The position numbers were made by a program, and so were the translations under genes. A stretch of DNA of 64,000 nt from assembly GCF_002904335.1 (NCBI RefSeq), contig NZ_PPHF01000038.1:62001-126000 (forward strand). The letters are read 5' to 3'. Within the stretch, counting starts at the first letter, position 1. Every line of letters begins with the position of its first letter. This DNA comes from Amycolatopsis sp. CA-126428 (GTDB taxonomy: Bacteria; Actinomycetota; Actinomycetes; Mycobacteriales; Pseudonocardiaceae). Positions 1 through 8,558 of the stretch are shown in pieces. Below the pieces are notes generated by a model. That model was given only the letters and a program-made list of their open reading frames with translations, did not search any database and was not told the origin of the DNA.

Positions 1-2713
1 CGTCCTCGAGGCCCATCGGCTGCTCGGACGACGCCAGGCCCAGCGCGTCCAGCTCCGCCTGCGCGGAGGGACGGCGGGCAACACCCAGCTCGGCCCGAGC
101 CTGCGAAGCCGAGACGAGCACGCGGGCCGCGTCGGCCTCGCGGCCGGTGCGGGCGAGCAGCGTCGTCAGTGCGTCCAGACTGGCCAGGACACCCAGCCGA
201 AGGCCGTGGTCCAGGCGCAAGCTCAAGGCTTCGTGGTGCAGTTCGGCCGCCTGCTCCGGCTCCGCCAGGTACCCCTGCTGGTCCAGGGCGTCGGCCAAGA
301 GCGACGGCAGGGACCAGTGGCGGGTGAGCTCGACGGCGGTGGCCAGCACCTCCGCGGCCTCGTCAACCCGGCCGAGCGCGCGCAACAGAGCGCCGCGTTC
401 GGCCAGGCCTTGCGCGGCCATGTACGTCCCCGGCACGGCTTCGCGCTCGAACCAGCGCAACGCGGCTTCGAACTCGCCGCGCCGCCAATGCAACTCGCCG
501 AGCACGCCGGCCATGCCCGGCACGAAGACGTCACCCGCCGTCTCCAGCAGCCGCAGGAACGGCTCCATCACACGGAACCCGGCGTCGACGTCGCCGGCCG
601 CGCAGTGCACCAGCGCCAAGCGGCACAGCGTCGTGTTGACGCGGTGGAAGTCGCCGAGCGGGGCGGCCACCTCCACGGCCTGTCCGGCGAGTTCCCGCGC
701 CCGCGGCAGATCCGCCGCGGCGAGCGCGATCCCGGACCGGACACTGAGGACGGTCGACGCGAGGCCGCGATCGCCCCGGCGCAGCAATCCTTCGGCCGCC
801 TCGTCGAGCAGGGGCGCCGCTTCGCCGTGGCGGTCGCGGGCGAACCGGACGATCCCGCGCAGCATCAACGCGCTGTCCCGCGCGAAGCCGTCTCCGGCCT
901 CCTCGGCGACCTTCCCGGCTTCGACGGCGACGTCCCAGGCGGTGTCGAAGTCCGTGTACACGTGGCCTAGGGCGGTCAGGGAGAGACACCGCGCGCGCAG
1001 GCCCGCTTCGCCGAGTTCGGTGGCGAGGTCCAGGCCGCGCTGCGCGGCTTCGACGTCGAACGGCGCCGTCGTGTCGGCGACCAGGCCCATCCCGGTCAGC
1101 AGCCGGGCCTGCAGCGGGGTCCGGTCGTCCGGGCGCCGGGCGACCGCACGCTTGAGGTACGCCAGGCCCTCGTGGCCGCGGCCGTGCAGGTTCCACAGCC
1201 ACGCGACGGCGGCGGCGAGCCGGCGGCCCCGGCCCGGATCCTCCCGCGCCAGCCCCCATTCCAGGGCCGCGCGCAAGTTGTCGCGCTCGGGCTCGACCCG
1301 CGCCCGCCAGGCGTCCTTGTCGCGGTCGAGATCGGGCTCGGCGGCCTCGGCCAGCGCCAGGTAGTGATCGAGGTGCCGGTCGCGGACGGCGCCGGTCTCC
1401 CCCGCCTCGGCCAGCCGGGCCGCCGCGTACTCGCGGAGGGTCTCCAGCAGCCGGTACCGGCCGTCTTCGGCCAGCACCAAGGACTTGTCGACGAGCCGGC
1501 CGAGCGCGGGCAGCACGGCCGGGCCGCCCGCCGCGGCCAGGGTGAACCCGCCGGCGAACACCGCCAGCCGCCGGAACACGGCGCGGTCCTCCTCGCCGAG
1601 CTGGTCGTGGCTCCACGCGAGCGAGCCTTCGAGGGTCCGCTGCCGCGCCGGCACCCCGCGCGGGCCGCGGGTGAGCAGCGCGAACCGGTCCTCGAGGCCG
1701 GCGTCGATCTGGTGCGGGGCCAGGGTTCCGAGCCACGCCGCGGCCAGCTCGACGGCCAGGGGGATGCCGTCGAGCCGCGTGCAGATCGACCGGACGGCGG
1801 CCGCGCTGGAGGCGTCCAAAGTGAACAGCGGCCGGACCGCACCCGCGCGTTCGACGAACAGCGCGACGGCTTCTTCGACGGCCAGCGGCGGCACCCGCCA
1901 GACCGTCTCCCCCGGCACGGCCAGTGGCTCCCGGCTGGTCGTCAGCACCGCGACCTCGGGGCAGGACCGCAGCAGTTCGACCGCGACTTCGGCAGCGCCG
2001 TCGAGGACGTGCTCGCAGTTGTCGAGACAAAGCAGGACGCGCCGATCGCGCAGTTCCGTCGCGACCGACCGCGCCGCGCCGATCCGCGGTTCGACCGGCA
2101 CCCCGAGCGTCGCGGCGACCCGCTCGGCGACGTCGGTCACGGCGTCCAGCTCCACCCACCAGACGCCGTCGGGCCACTCGGTGCTCGCGGCGACCTGCGC
2201 GGCCAGCCGCGTCTTGCCGCTGCCGCCGGGCCCGGCCAGCGTCACCAGCCGCGCGCCGGCGAGCTGCCGCCGGACGTCGCGGACCTCGGCGTCGCGGCCG
2301 ACGAACCCGGTCAGCTGCACCGGCAGGTTGTTCGGGACGGTGTCGAGCGAGCGCAGCGGCCGCGGGCCGGGTGGCTCGCCGAGCTCGAAGATCCGCTCGG
2401 GCGCGGTGAGGTCCGGCAGGCGGTGGACGCCGAGGTCGTGCAGCGTGACGGCGTCCCCGAGGGCCGCCGCGGTGCGGGCCGACACCAGGATCCGGCCGTC
2501 TTCGGCCAGCGCGCGCAGGTGTTCGCAGCGGCGGACGGCGGGGCCGGTGGGCGTGCCGTCGTCGCGGATCAGCACGTCCCCGGTGTGCACGGCCGCCGGC
2601 CCGCCGGGCAGCGCCGCGAGCGCCTCGCCAGGCGTCGCGAAGACGACCGGGGCGGCATCGCCGGCGCAGAGGATGGTGACCGTGCCGGCCGGCAGGAGTT
2701 TCGTCGCAGTCAT
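1..2713 (-). CDS. STAND-ATPase transcriptional regulator with degenerate cyclase-like N-terminus (3' end cut by window)
   Basis: 904 residues are visible and no stop is reached before the left edge. The first ~115 residues resemble the C-terminal half of a class III nucleotidyl cyclase domain without clear catalytic residues. A STAND/NB-ARC ATPase follows, with Walker A GPGGSGKT at 161-168 and a Walker B-like LLCLDNCEHV near 227-236. Then comes a GIPLAVELAA-type motif and, from about residue 450, alpha-helical TPR-like repeats. This is the architecture of large actinobacterial LuxR/AfsR-like regulators; a C-terminal LuxR helix-turn-helix could lie beyond the edge and cannot be seen. The ATG at 2713 is 40 bases from the divergent small gene at 2754. 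Family call is firm; target genes are unknown. Confidence 0.85.
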   Translation of the reverse strand, partial: MTATKLLPAGTVTILCAGDAAPVVFATPGEALAALPGGPAAVHTGDVLIRDDGTPTGPAVRRCEHLRALAEDGRILVSARTAAALGDAVTLHDLGVHRLPDLTAPERIFELGEPPGPRPLRSLDTVPNNLPVQLTGFVGRDAEVRDVRRQLAGARLVTLAGPGGSGKTRLAAQVAASTEWPDGVWWVELDAVTDVAERVAATLGVPVEPRIGAARSVATELRDRRVLLCLDNCEHVLDGAAEVAVELLRSCPEVAVLTTSREPLAVPGETVWRVPPLAVEEAVALFVERAGAVRPLFTLDASSAAAVRSICTRLDGIPLAVELAAAWLGTLAPHQIDAGLEDRFALLTRGPRGVPARQRTLEGSLAWSHDQLGEEDRAVFRRLAVFAGGFTLAAAGGPAVLPALGRLVDKSLVLAEDGRYRLLETLREYAAARLAEAGETGAVRDRHLDHYLALAEAAEPDLDRDKDAWRARVEPERDNLRAALEWGLAREDPGRGRRLAAAVAWLWNLHGRGHEGLAYLKRAVARRPDDRTPLQARLLTGMGLVADTTAPFDVEAAQRGLDLATELGEAGLRARCLSLTALGHVYTDFDTAWDVAVEAGKVAEEAGDGFARDSALMLRGIVRFARDRHGEAAPLLDEAAEGLLRRGDRGLASTVLSVRSGIALAAADLPRARELAGQAVEVAAPLGDFHRVNTTLCRLALVHCAAGDVDAGFRVMEPFLRLLETAGDVFVPGMAGVLGELHWRRGEFEAALRWFEREAVPGTYMAAQGLAERGALLRALGRVDEAAEVLATAVELTRHWSLPSLLADALDQQGYLAEPEQAAELHHEALSLRLDHGLRLGVLASLDALTTLLARTGREADAARVLVSASQARAELGVARRPSAQAELDALGLASSEQPMGLED

Positions 2714-2753
2714 GGCCCGGCCAGTCTGCCAGCGGATCTCGGCCAGCCGGCCG

Positions 2754-3086
2754 ATGTTGCCCGACTCGGCGCCTGCGACCTTCGAACCCGTGGAGACGTT
2801 CGAGGAACTGCTGGCCCGCTGGCGGGACGCCGACGCCGGCGGCGACACCGAGGCACTGGCGCCGCTGCTCGCCGACGGCTTCCGCGGCGACGGGCCGGCC
2901 GGGCGCGTGCTCGGCAAGGCCGGCTGGCCCGGCCGCGTCCCGGCGGGCGCGTTCCGGTGGACGCGCCTGCAGGTGACGCCGTCGGTCGGCATCGCGACCG
3001 GCCACCGCGACGGCGTCGCCTGCACGGTGGTGGCCGAGCGCCGCGACGGACGCTGGCAGGTCGTCAACGTCCAGCGGGGCTCATGA
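2754..3086 (+). CDS. small SnoaL/DUF4440-like (NTF2 fold) protein
   Basis: 110 residues. The start ETFEELLARWRDADAGGD and the later pattern LAPLLADGF...GRWQVVNVQ match the SnoaL/DUF4440 group of NTF2-fold proteins: an N-terminal helix pair, then a strand-rich cone ending in a characteristic RDGRWQVVNV strand. Such proteins are small cytosolic enzymes or ligand binders; no substrate can be assigned. The ATG at 2754 is the first in frame after the divergent STAND regulator's start; the GTG near 2790 is an alternative. The stop is followed within 10 bases by a 25-bp-arm palindrome separating it from the convergent acyl-CoA synthetase gene. Confidence 0.7.
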   Translation: MLPDSAPATFEPVETFEELLARWRDADAGGDTEALAPLLADGFRGDGPAGRVLGKAGWPGRVPAGAFRWTRLQVTPSVGIATGHRDGVACTVVAERRDGRWQVVNVQRGS

Positions 3087-3095
3087 GGTGGTCAC

Positions 3096-3147
3096 CTTGT
3101 CGTGAGTGGTAATTCGGGTTAGAACCCGAATTACCACTCACGACAAG
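3096..3147. terminator. perfect 25-bp-arm palindrome between convergent genes (GTGAGTGGTAA family, copy 1)
   Basis: Arms 3096-3120 and 3123-3147 are exact reverse complements with a 2-base loop AG. The arm core reads GTGAGTGGTAATTCGGGTT. It lies exactly between the convergent ends at 3086 and 3163, so it probably acts as a bidirectional terminator. A second copy with the same GTGAGTGGTAA..CGGGTT-AG core is at 15381-15420. Confidence 0.75.
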
Positions 3148-3162
3148 CCGCGGCAGGCTCGC

Positions 3163-4797
3163 TCATGACAACTGCGTGCGCAGGACCTTCCCGGTCGCGT
3201 TGCGCGGCAGCTCGTCCAGGAACTCGACGTCGCGGGGCACCTTGTAGCGGGCCAGGTTCGCCTTGACGTAGTCGCGGAGCTCGTCGGCGTCCAGTGAAGC
3301 GCCCTCGGCTCGCACCACGAACGCCTTCAGCCGCTGCCCGAACTCCGGGTCCTGGACGCCGATCACCGCCGCCTCGATCACGTCTTCGCGCTCGACCAGC
3401 AGGTTCTCCACCTCGATCGGGAACACGTTCTCGCCGCCGGAGACGATCATCTCGTCGTCGCGGCCGTCGATGAACAGCAGGCCGTCTTCGTCGAAGTGGC
3501 CGACGTCGCCGCTGGAGAGCAGGCCGTCGATGATCTCCTTGTGGCGGCCGTCGGTGTAGCCGCCGAAGCTGAGCCCGCTGCCGACGAACACGCGGCCGGT
3601 CACGTTCGGCTCGGTGATGGGCCGGCCGTCCGGGTCGTAGAGCGCCACCTTGCAGCCGACCGGCGCGCGGCCGACCGTGCCCGGCGCCTTCGCCCAGTCC
3701 TCCGGCGTCGCGACCGTCGCCACCGCGACCTCGGTCGAGCCGTAGAGGTTGTGCACGACCGGGCCGAACGCCTCGTTCGCCCGGTTGCCGAGGTCCGGCG
3801 ACAGCGCCGAGCCGGCGACGAAGATGATCCGCAACGCCGAAGTGTCGTACTTCTGCCGGACCTCCTTCGGCAGGTCGACGATGCGCTGCAGCATGGTCGG
3901 CACCAGCACGAGGGCCGTGCACTTGTGCTCGGCGACGCCGCGCAGCGCCTCTTCGGGGTGGAACTTGCGCCGCATCACGACCTTCGAGCCGAGCGCGAAG
4001 GACAGGATGAACTGGGACAGGCCGGTGCCGTGGAACAGCGGCGCGCCCATGTAGGTGGCCTCGTTCGACCGCAGCGGGATCCGGTCGAGGAACTGCGCCG
4101 ACGCCAGCGCGGAGGTGTGCGGCCGCGGCGCGCCCTTCGGCGTACCGGTGGTGCCGCTGGTCAGCAGCACGAACCCGCCCGGCTTGGCCGGTGCGGGCCA
4201 CGGCCGGTCGTCGGTGCTGGCGATGATCTCGTCGAGCACCGGGACGGTCCGGTCGGTCAGGTCCGAGCCCGGGTCGACCCAGGCGAGGTAGCGGTCGACG
4301 CCGTCCGGGATGGCGTCGAGCAGGCCGGTGAACTCCTGGTCGTAGACGAGCGCGGTGACGCCTTCGCGCTCGGCCACGTCGGCCAGCTGCGGCTTCGCGA
4401 AGCCGGTGTTCATCAGCAGCAGGCGGACGCCGAGCTTGCCCGAGGCGGCCATCGTGAGGACCAGGCCGCGGTGGTCGCGGCAGAGCGCGGCGACGACCTG
4501 GCCGGGGCGGATGCCGCGCTCGGACCAGGCCCTGGCCAGCGCGTTCGACTGGTCGTCGAGCTGCTTGTAGGTGAGCGGGCCGAGCTCGTCGACGATGCCG
4601 ACGGCGGCCGGGTCGCGGCGGGCGGAGATGTGGTTGGCGCCGGCGAACGGGCCGAACTTCCGCAGCGCGACCAGTGAGCGGACGCCTTCGTCGAGCCGGG
4701 GGAAGGGGACGAGTCCCGCTCGCCGCATCACGTCGACGCTGCGCGCCGTTTCGGCCACCTTGTCCGCCACCTGTGCTGCGAGCGCGACCAGGCTCAT
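3163..4797 (-). CDS. acyl-CoA synthetase (FadD-like, ANL superfamily)
   Basis: 544 residues, the usual length for FadD-type fatty-acyl or aryl-CoA ligases, which adenylate a carboxylic acid and transfer it to CoA. The AMP-binding P-loop LLTSGTTGTPKG is at about 211-222, the YGSTE motif at 352-356, the hinge region contains GRDDEMIVSGGENVFP, and the C-terminal catalytic lysine lies in NATGKVLRTQL. The ATG at 4797 was chosen over an upstream ATG at 4833 because GGAGGTGCC (4802-4808) sits just before it. Closest in feel to mycobacterial FadD2/FadD12-like enzymes. Chain-length specificity cannot be read from the sequence. It is convergent with the gene at 2754. Confidence 0.92.
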   Translation of the reverse strand: MSLVALAAQVADKVAETARSVDVMRRAGLVPFPRLDEGVRSLVALRKFGPFAGANHISARRDPAAVGIVDELGPLTYKQLDDQSNALARAWSERGIRPGQVVAALCRDHRGLVLTMAASGKLGVRLLLMNTGFAKPQLADVAEREGVTALVYDQEFTGLLDAIPDGVDRYLAWVDPGSDLTDRTVPVLDEIIASTDDRPWPAPAKPGGFVLLTSGTTGTPKGAPRPHTSALASAQFLDRIPLRSNEATYMGAPLFHGTGLSQFILSFALGSKVVMRRKFHPEEALRGVAEHKCTALVLVPTMLQRIVDLPKEVRQKYDTSALRIIFVAGSALSPDLGNRANEAFGPVVHNLYGSTEVAVATVATPEDWAKAPGTVGRAPVGCKVALYDPDGRPITEPNVTGRVFVGSGLSFGGYTDGRHKEIIDGLLSSGDVGHFDEDGLLFIDGRDDEMIVSGGENVFPIEVENLLVEREDVIEAAVIGVQDPEFGQRLKAFVVRAEGASLDADELRDYVKANLARYKVPRDVEFLDELPRNATGKVLRTQLS

Positions 4798-4935
4798 CCG
4801 GGCACCTCCGTTGCTGCAGGGAAGAGAGCCCACGCCGACGGCGGCGTACCGGCGGTATGGGGGCTACTGGAGAGTAAACCAACCGTAGGCCGAACGCACC
4901 AGCCCGCGAGCGGGCGGAAACTGGCAGTGGCATCC

Positions 4936-4977
4936 GGGGCTTCGCCCCAGGACGGGGGCTCCGCCACCCGAGCCCCC
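4936..4977. repeat. two adjacent GC-rich stem-loops in a divergent intergenic gap
   Basis: GGGGCTTCGCCCC (4936-4948) is a perfect hairpin with a UUCG-like loop. It is followed by GGGGGCT (4954-4960) pairing with AGCCCCC (4971-4977). They sit upstream of the polymerase gene at 5012 and between divergent transcription units, so simple termination is not their obvious role. The arrangement looks like a REP-type intergenic element. The rest of the 4798-5011 gap holds no gene. Confidence 0.5.
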
Positions 4978-5011
4978 GCAAAATGTCGGTGGTGGTCGGC
5001 ATGATGTCCGG

Positions 5012-6700
5012 GTGCAGGTGATCGCGGGACGGGAGGAGGACGGGAGCTTCACCGTGCACACGCCGTCGGACACGGTGTCCGGCCTGGACGAGGCGGCTTT
5101 CGCGGGGCTGGCGCGGGAGCTGGAGTCGTCGCTGGCGCCGCGGTGGGTGTTCCCCTCGGTGGAGCGGACGTACCCGGTGCTGCTGGCGGCCGGGCTGCGG
5201 GTGCGCCGTTGCTACGACCTCGAACTGGCCGAGGGGCTGCTGCTGGGGTACGAGGGCGAGGAGGCGCAGTCGCGGAGCCTGCGCGCGGCCTGGGCCAGGG
5301 CGAACGGCGAAGAACCGCCGCCGGACTCGTCGGCCGTCGAGCTGGCGCAGCCGACGCTGTTCGAGACCCGCAGGCCGGTGCTGCCCGAGGGCGTGACGGT
5401 CGTCACGGCGGTGCGGCGCGTGCTCGCGGAGCAGGAGCGGCGGGTGGCGGCGACCGAGCACCCGGACCGGATGCGGCTGCTGCTGGCCGCGGAGTCGGCG
5501 AGCGCGCTGGCCGCCGCGGAGATGTCGGCCGACGGCCTGCCGTGGCGCGCCGACGTGCACGAGGCCCTGCTGGCCGCGCGCCTGGGTCCGCGGGTGCCGG
5601 CCGGGCAGCGGCCGAAGGCGCTGGTCGAGCTGGCGGCGAAGATCAGCGAGGCGTTCGGCGGGCGGCCGGTGAACCCGGACTCGCCGCCGAGCGTGGTCCG
5701 GGCGCTGGGCCGCGCCGGGATCGAGGTGCCGGCGGCGCGGAAGTACCTGCTGAAGGGGATCGACCACCCGGCGGTCGGGCCGCTGCTGGAGTACAAGGAG
5801 CTGTCGCGGCTCTTCACGGCGAACGGCTGGGCGTGGCTCGAGGAGTGGGTCAGCGACGGCCGGTTCCGGCCGCACTACGTCGTCGGCGGGGTGGTGTCCG
5901 GGCGGTGGGCCAGCCGCGGCGGCGGGGCGCTGCAGATCCCGAAGGTGCTGCGGACGTGCGTGCGCGCGGACCCGGGCTGGAAGCTCGTGGTGGCGGACGC
6001 GGCCCAGCTGGAGCCCCGGGTGCTCACGGCGCTGTCGGGCGACCGCCGGCTGGCCGACGTCGCGGCGGCGACGGACCTGTACGCGCGGCTGGGCGAGGCG
6101 TTGTTCTCCGGCGCCCGCTGGGTGCCGGCCGCCGACGACGACCGCGACGACCGGGCGCGCGCGAAGATCGCGATGCTCTCGGCGATGTACGGTGGCACGT
6201 CCGGCGAGGCGGGGCCGCTGCTGGGGCTGCTGCGGCAGCGCTTCCCGGACGCGGTGTCCTATGTGGAGCATGCGGCGCAGGCGGGCGAGCGCGGCGAGCG
6301 GGTCCGGTCCCGGCTGGGCCGCACGTCCCCGGCGCCTTCGGCGGCGTGGCGGGCGTTGACGGGCGGCCTGGCGTCGGACGAGGCGGCGGAGCTGAAGGCC
6401 CGCCGGGCCTCGCGCGGCTGGGGCCGGTTCACGCGCAACTTCGTGGTCCAGGCGAGCGCGGCGGACATGACGGCGGTGATGCTGGCGACCCTCCGCACCC
6501 GCCTGCCCGCCCCGGCCCACCTGGTGTTCTTCCAGCACGACGAGGTGATCGTCCACACCCCGGCCGAGCTGGCCGCCTCCGTCACCCAGTCCATCGAAGA
6601 CGCGGTGACGGAGGCAGCTCGAATGCTGTTCGGCCCGGCCTGCCCGGTCCGCTTTCCGATGCAGACCGCCGTCGTCGACACCTACGCCGACGCGAAATGA
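5012..6700 (+). CDS. PolA-family bifunctional 3'-5' exonuclease/DNA polymerase-like protein
   Basis: 562 residues. The C-terminal half is a family A polymerase. Motif A is DAAQLEPRVLTALSGD (~329 on), motif B is RARAKIAMLSAMYGG, and motif C is FFQHDEVIVHTP (~506 on), with the catalytic Asp/Glu residues kept. The N-terminal ~250 residues correspond to a weak 3'-5' exonuclease-like domain without convincing exonuclease acidic motifs. It is much shorter than replicative Pol I, lacks a 5'-3' exonuclease, and matches the stand-alone actinobacterial PolA-like group whose role is not settled (repair or accessory synthesis). Start is GTG with a CATGAT box six bases upstream, so possibly leaderless. 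It ends 4 bases before the convergent BNR gene. Confidence 0.88.
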   Translation: MQVIAGREEDGSFTVHTPSDTVSGLDEAAFAGLARELESSLAPRWVFPSVERTYPVLLAAGLRVRRCYDLELAEGLLLGYEGEEAQSRSLRAAWARANGEEPPPDSSAVELAQPTLFETRRPVLPEGVTVVTAVRRVLAEQERRVAATEHPDRMRLLLAAESASALAAAEMSADGLPWRADVHEALLAARLGPRVPAGQRPKALVELAAKISEAFGGRPVNPDSPPSVVRALGRAGIEVPAARKYLLKGIDHPAVGPLLEYKELSRLFTANGWAWLEEWVSDGRFRPHYVVGGVVSGRWASRGGGALQIPKVLRTCVRADPGWKLVVADAAQLEPRVLTALSGDRRLADVAAATDLYARLGEALFSGARWVPAADDDRDDRARAKIAMLSAMYGGTSGEAGPLLGLLRQRFPDAVSYVEHAAQAGERGERVRSRLGRTSPAPSAAWRALTGGLASDEAAELKARRASRGWGRFTRNFVVQASAADMTAVMLATLRTRLPAPAHLVFFQHDEVIVHTPAELAASVTQSIEDAVTEAARMLFGPACPVRFPMQTAVVDTYADAK

Positions 6701-6704
6701 CCCG

Positions 6705-8459
6705 CTACGGGAACATCGGCAGCGTCTGCGTCCCGACGTCCTGGTTCGGCAGCGTCTTCCCCGGGTTGCCGCGGAAGTCGGTCCATGCCGGGTGCAGGCG
6801 GAAGTCCGCGCCGACCGCCGCCGCCGTGTAATCGCCGATGAACACGCCCTGGAGTTCCTTGCCCGTCTCCGCACCCGTCGAAACGAACTGGACCTGCGGG
6901 TTCGCCGTCTGCGTCGTGATCCGGCGAAGCGGGGACAACCGGTCGCCCCAGCCGGTCGCGTAGGCGTAGTCCAGGCCGATGCCGTTCGGGTCGTACGCGC
7001 GCGTGTAGGACGTGACCGCCACCCGGCCGGCCAGGGCCGCGACCGCCGGGAACACCTCGTCCGCACCGGTGCCGATCTTCACCGGCTTCGACCAGCCGTG
7101 CCGGCCGTCGGACCCGCTCAGGAACGCGTCGCCGTTCGTCTTCACCGACTCGCCGTCGCGGTAGGTGCCGTTGCGGTCGTCGGCCCAGGTCACCCACAGG
7201 TGATCGGTGACGCGGTCGTAGGTCAGCTGCGGGAAGCTGTTGACCCGGAAGTTCTCGCCGGTCAGCGCGTTGTTGGCGACGTCTTCGTCGACCGGGAAGT
7301 CGAAGTCGAGCCCCACCTCGGTGTGCCGGAAGGTCCGGCCGCCGTCGCGGGAGGTCGCCACGACGACCGCATCGTGGTCGGCGGGCTGGTCGCACGCGGC
7401 CGTCGCGCACACCGACGTCTCGTAGGCGACCTGGAGCGTGCCGTCGCGGGTGACCACCGGGTTCGAGCCGCTGCCGAACGGGGTGATCCCGCCGGGGAAC
7501 CCGGTCAGCGACGGCGAAATCCGGCGCATCGGCGACCACGTCCGGCCGAAGTCGCGGGACTTCGACAGCACGATCGGCGATTCGACGAAGCTGCCGGACG
7601 CGTCGTAGGTGAACTGCGTCCAGGTCACGTAGACGTCGCCGGACACGGGGTCGGCGGCGATCCACTCCTTGTCGTTGAAGATGTTCGTGGGCGTCGCCGT
7701 GCCGGCCGGCGTGACGCCGTCGAGGTGCAGGATCACCGGGTCGCCGAAGCTGCGCCCGCCGTCGTGGGACACCGACACGGCGATGCCGCTGGCGAGCTGC
7801 TGGTCGTCCGGCACCGCCGCCCGGCTGAACACGAGCGTCGCGTAGTACACGGTGTTGTGCGGCCCGAAGGCGATGGCCGGGTCACCGGCGGCGTCCATGT
7901 AGGACAGCGGCGCGGCCGCCCCGGTCGGGAAGTCGAGGTGCGGCAGCTGGACGTTCGCCCAGGTCCGGCCGCCGTCGAACGAGGTGTAGGCGAAGCCGCC
8001 GGAGTCGTTGCGGGACTCACGCGTGTTGTACAGCCGGTAGTCGTTCGCCCCGGCGACGATGTTGCGCGGGTTCTCCGGGTTGACGGCGATGGTGGTCTCG
8101 TTCTGGGCCGTGCTGCACCCGGTCTGGCTGCCGGTCGGCACGATGGTGTCGCCGTCGATGACGTCGGTGTTCGGCGCGAGCGGCCGGTACGGGTTCGGCT
8201 TGCCGATGTAGGTCTGGCAGAGCGCGGACAGCGCGGGATCGTCGCCGTCCTCCTCTTCCTCCTCGGCGAACTGCTCCTTGAGCAGCGGGTTCGGCACGTC
8301 GTGCCGAGCCTCCGCGGCGATCTTGTGCTTACCGTGCCCGGGATCCACGAGCAGCGGCGACCCGGCGGCGTGCGCGGCGGGCGCGAGGACGAGTGGCAAC
8401 AGCAGTGCGGTGCAGGCGGCGAAAATTCTTCGCCTCGCGGACGAAACACCCAAGGACAT
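6705..8459 (-). CDS. secreted BNR/Asp-box beta-propeller protein (sialidase-like fold)
   Basis: 584 residues with a Sec signal peptide (RRR, hydrophobic stretch, cut near APAAHAA). At least four Asp boxes are visible: SFDGGRTW, SHDGGRSF, SRDFGRTW and SRDGGRTF, which mark blades of a sialidase-type propeller. An acidic run (EEEEEDGDD) follows the signal peptide. The catalytic Arg triad and Tyr of true sialidases could not be identified, so exo-sialidase activity is not claimed; many secreted actinomycete homologues have unknown substrates. The ATG at 8459 follows GGGAAAGGAC at good spacing; an upstream ATG at 8525 would place 22 residues before the signal peptide. Confidence 0.82.
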   Translation of the reverse strand: MSLGVSSARRRIFAACTALLLPLVLAPAAHAAGSPLLVDPGHGKHKIAAEARHDVPNPLLKEQFAEEEEEDGDDPALSALCQTYIGKPNPYRPLAPNTDVIDGDTIVPTGSQTGCSTAQNETTIAVNPENPRNIVAGANDYRLYNTRESRNDSGGFAYTSFDGGRTWANVQLPHLDFPTGAAAPLSYMDAAGDPAIAFGPHNTVYYATLVFSRAAVPDDQQLASGIAVSVSHDGGRSFGDPVILHLDGVTPAGTATPTNIFNDKEWIAADPVSGDVYVTWTQFTYDASGSFVESPIVLSKSRDFGRTWSPMRRISPSLTGFPGGITPFGSGSNPVVTRDGTLQVAYETSVCATAACDQPADHDAVVVATSRDGGRTFRHTEVGLDFDFPVDEDVANNALTGENFRVNSFPQLTYDRVTDHLWVTWADDRNGTYRDGESVKTNGDAFLSGSDGRHGWSKPVKIGTGADEVFPAVAALAGRVAVTSYTRAYDPNGIGLDYAYATGWGDRLSPLRRITTQTANPQVQFVSTGAETGKELQGVFIGDYTAAAVGADFRLHPAWTDFRGNPGKTLPNQDVGTQTLPMFP

Positions 8460-8500
8460 CGGAAAGTCCTTTCCCAGGAAGGTCTCCAGCCGACCCAGGC

Positions 8501-8525
8501 TTGACCCGCCGGGGGACGCGGTCAA
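8501..8525 (-). promoter_or_regulatory. TTGACC-N13-GGTCAA inverted repeat in the BNR-gene promoter region
   Basis: TTGACC (8501-8506) and GGTCAA (8520-8525) are exact inverted repeats 42 bases upstream of the BNR start codon. On the coding strand the upstream half reads TTGACC and could also serve as a -35 box. No good -10 box is seen. It may be an operator for an unlinked regulator. Confidence 0.3.
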
Positions 8526-8558
8526 CCGACGGAAGTGGGGAGCCGGACATTCCCGGCG

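Noticed and set aside
531..3005. Long minus-strand open frame over the STAND gene
   Set aside because: Arg/Gly-rich shadow in another frame; the frame starting at 2713 carries the Walker motifs.
6705..8459. Annotating the BNR protein as a true sialidase
   Set aside because: Asp boxes define the fold only; the catalytic Arg triad could not be identified.
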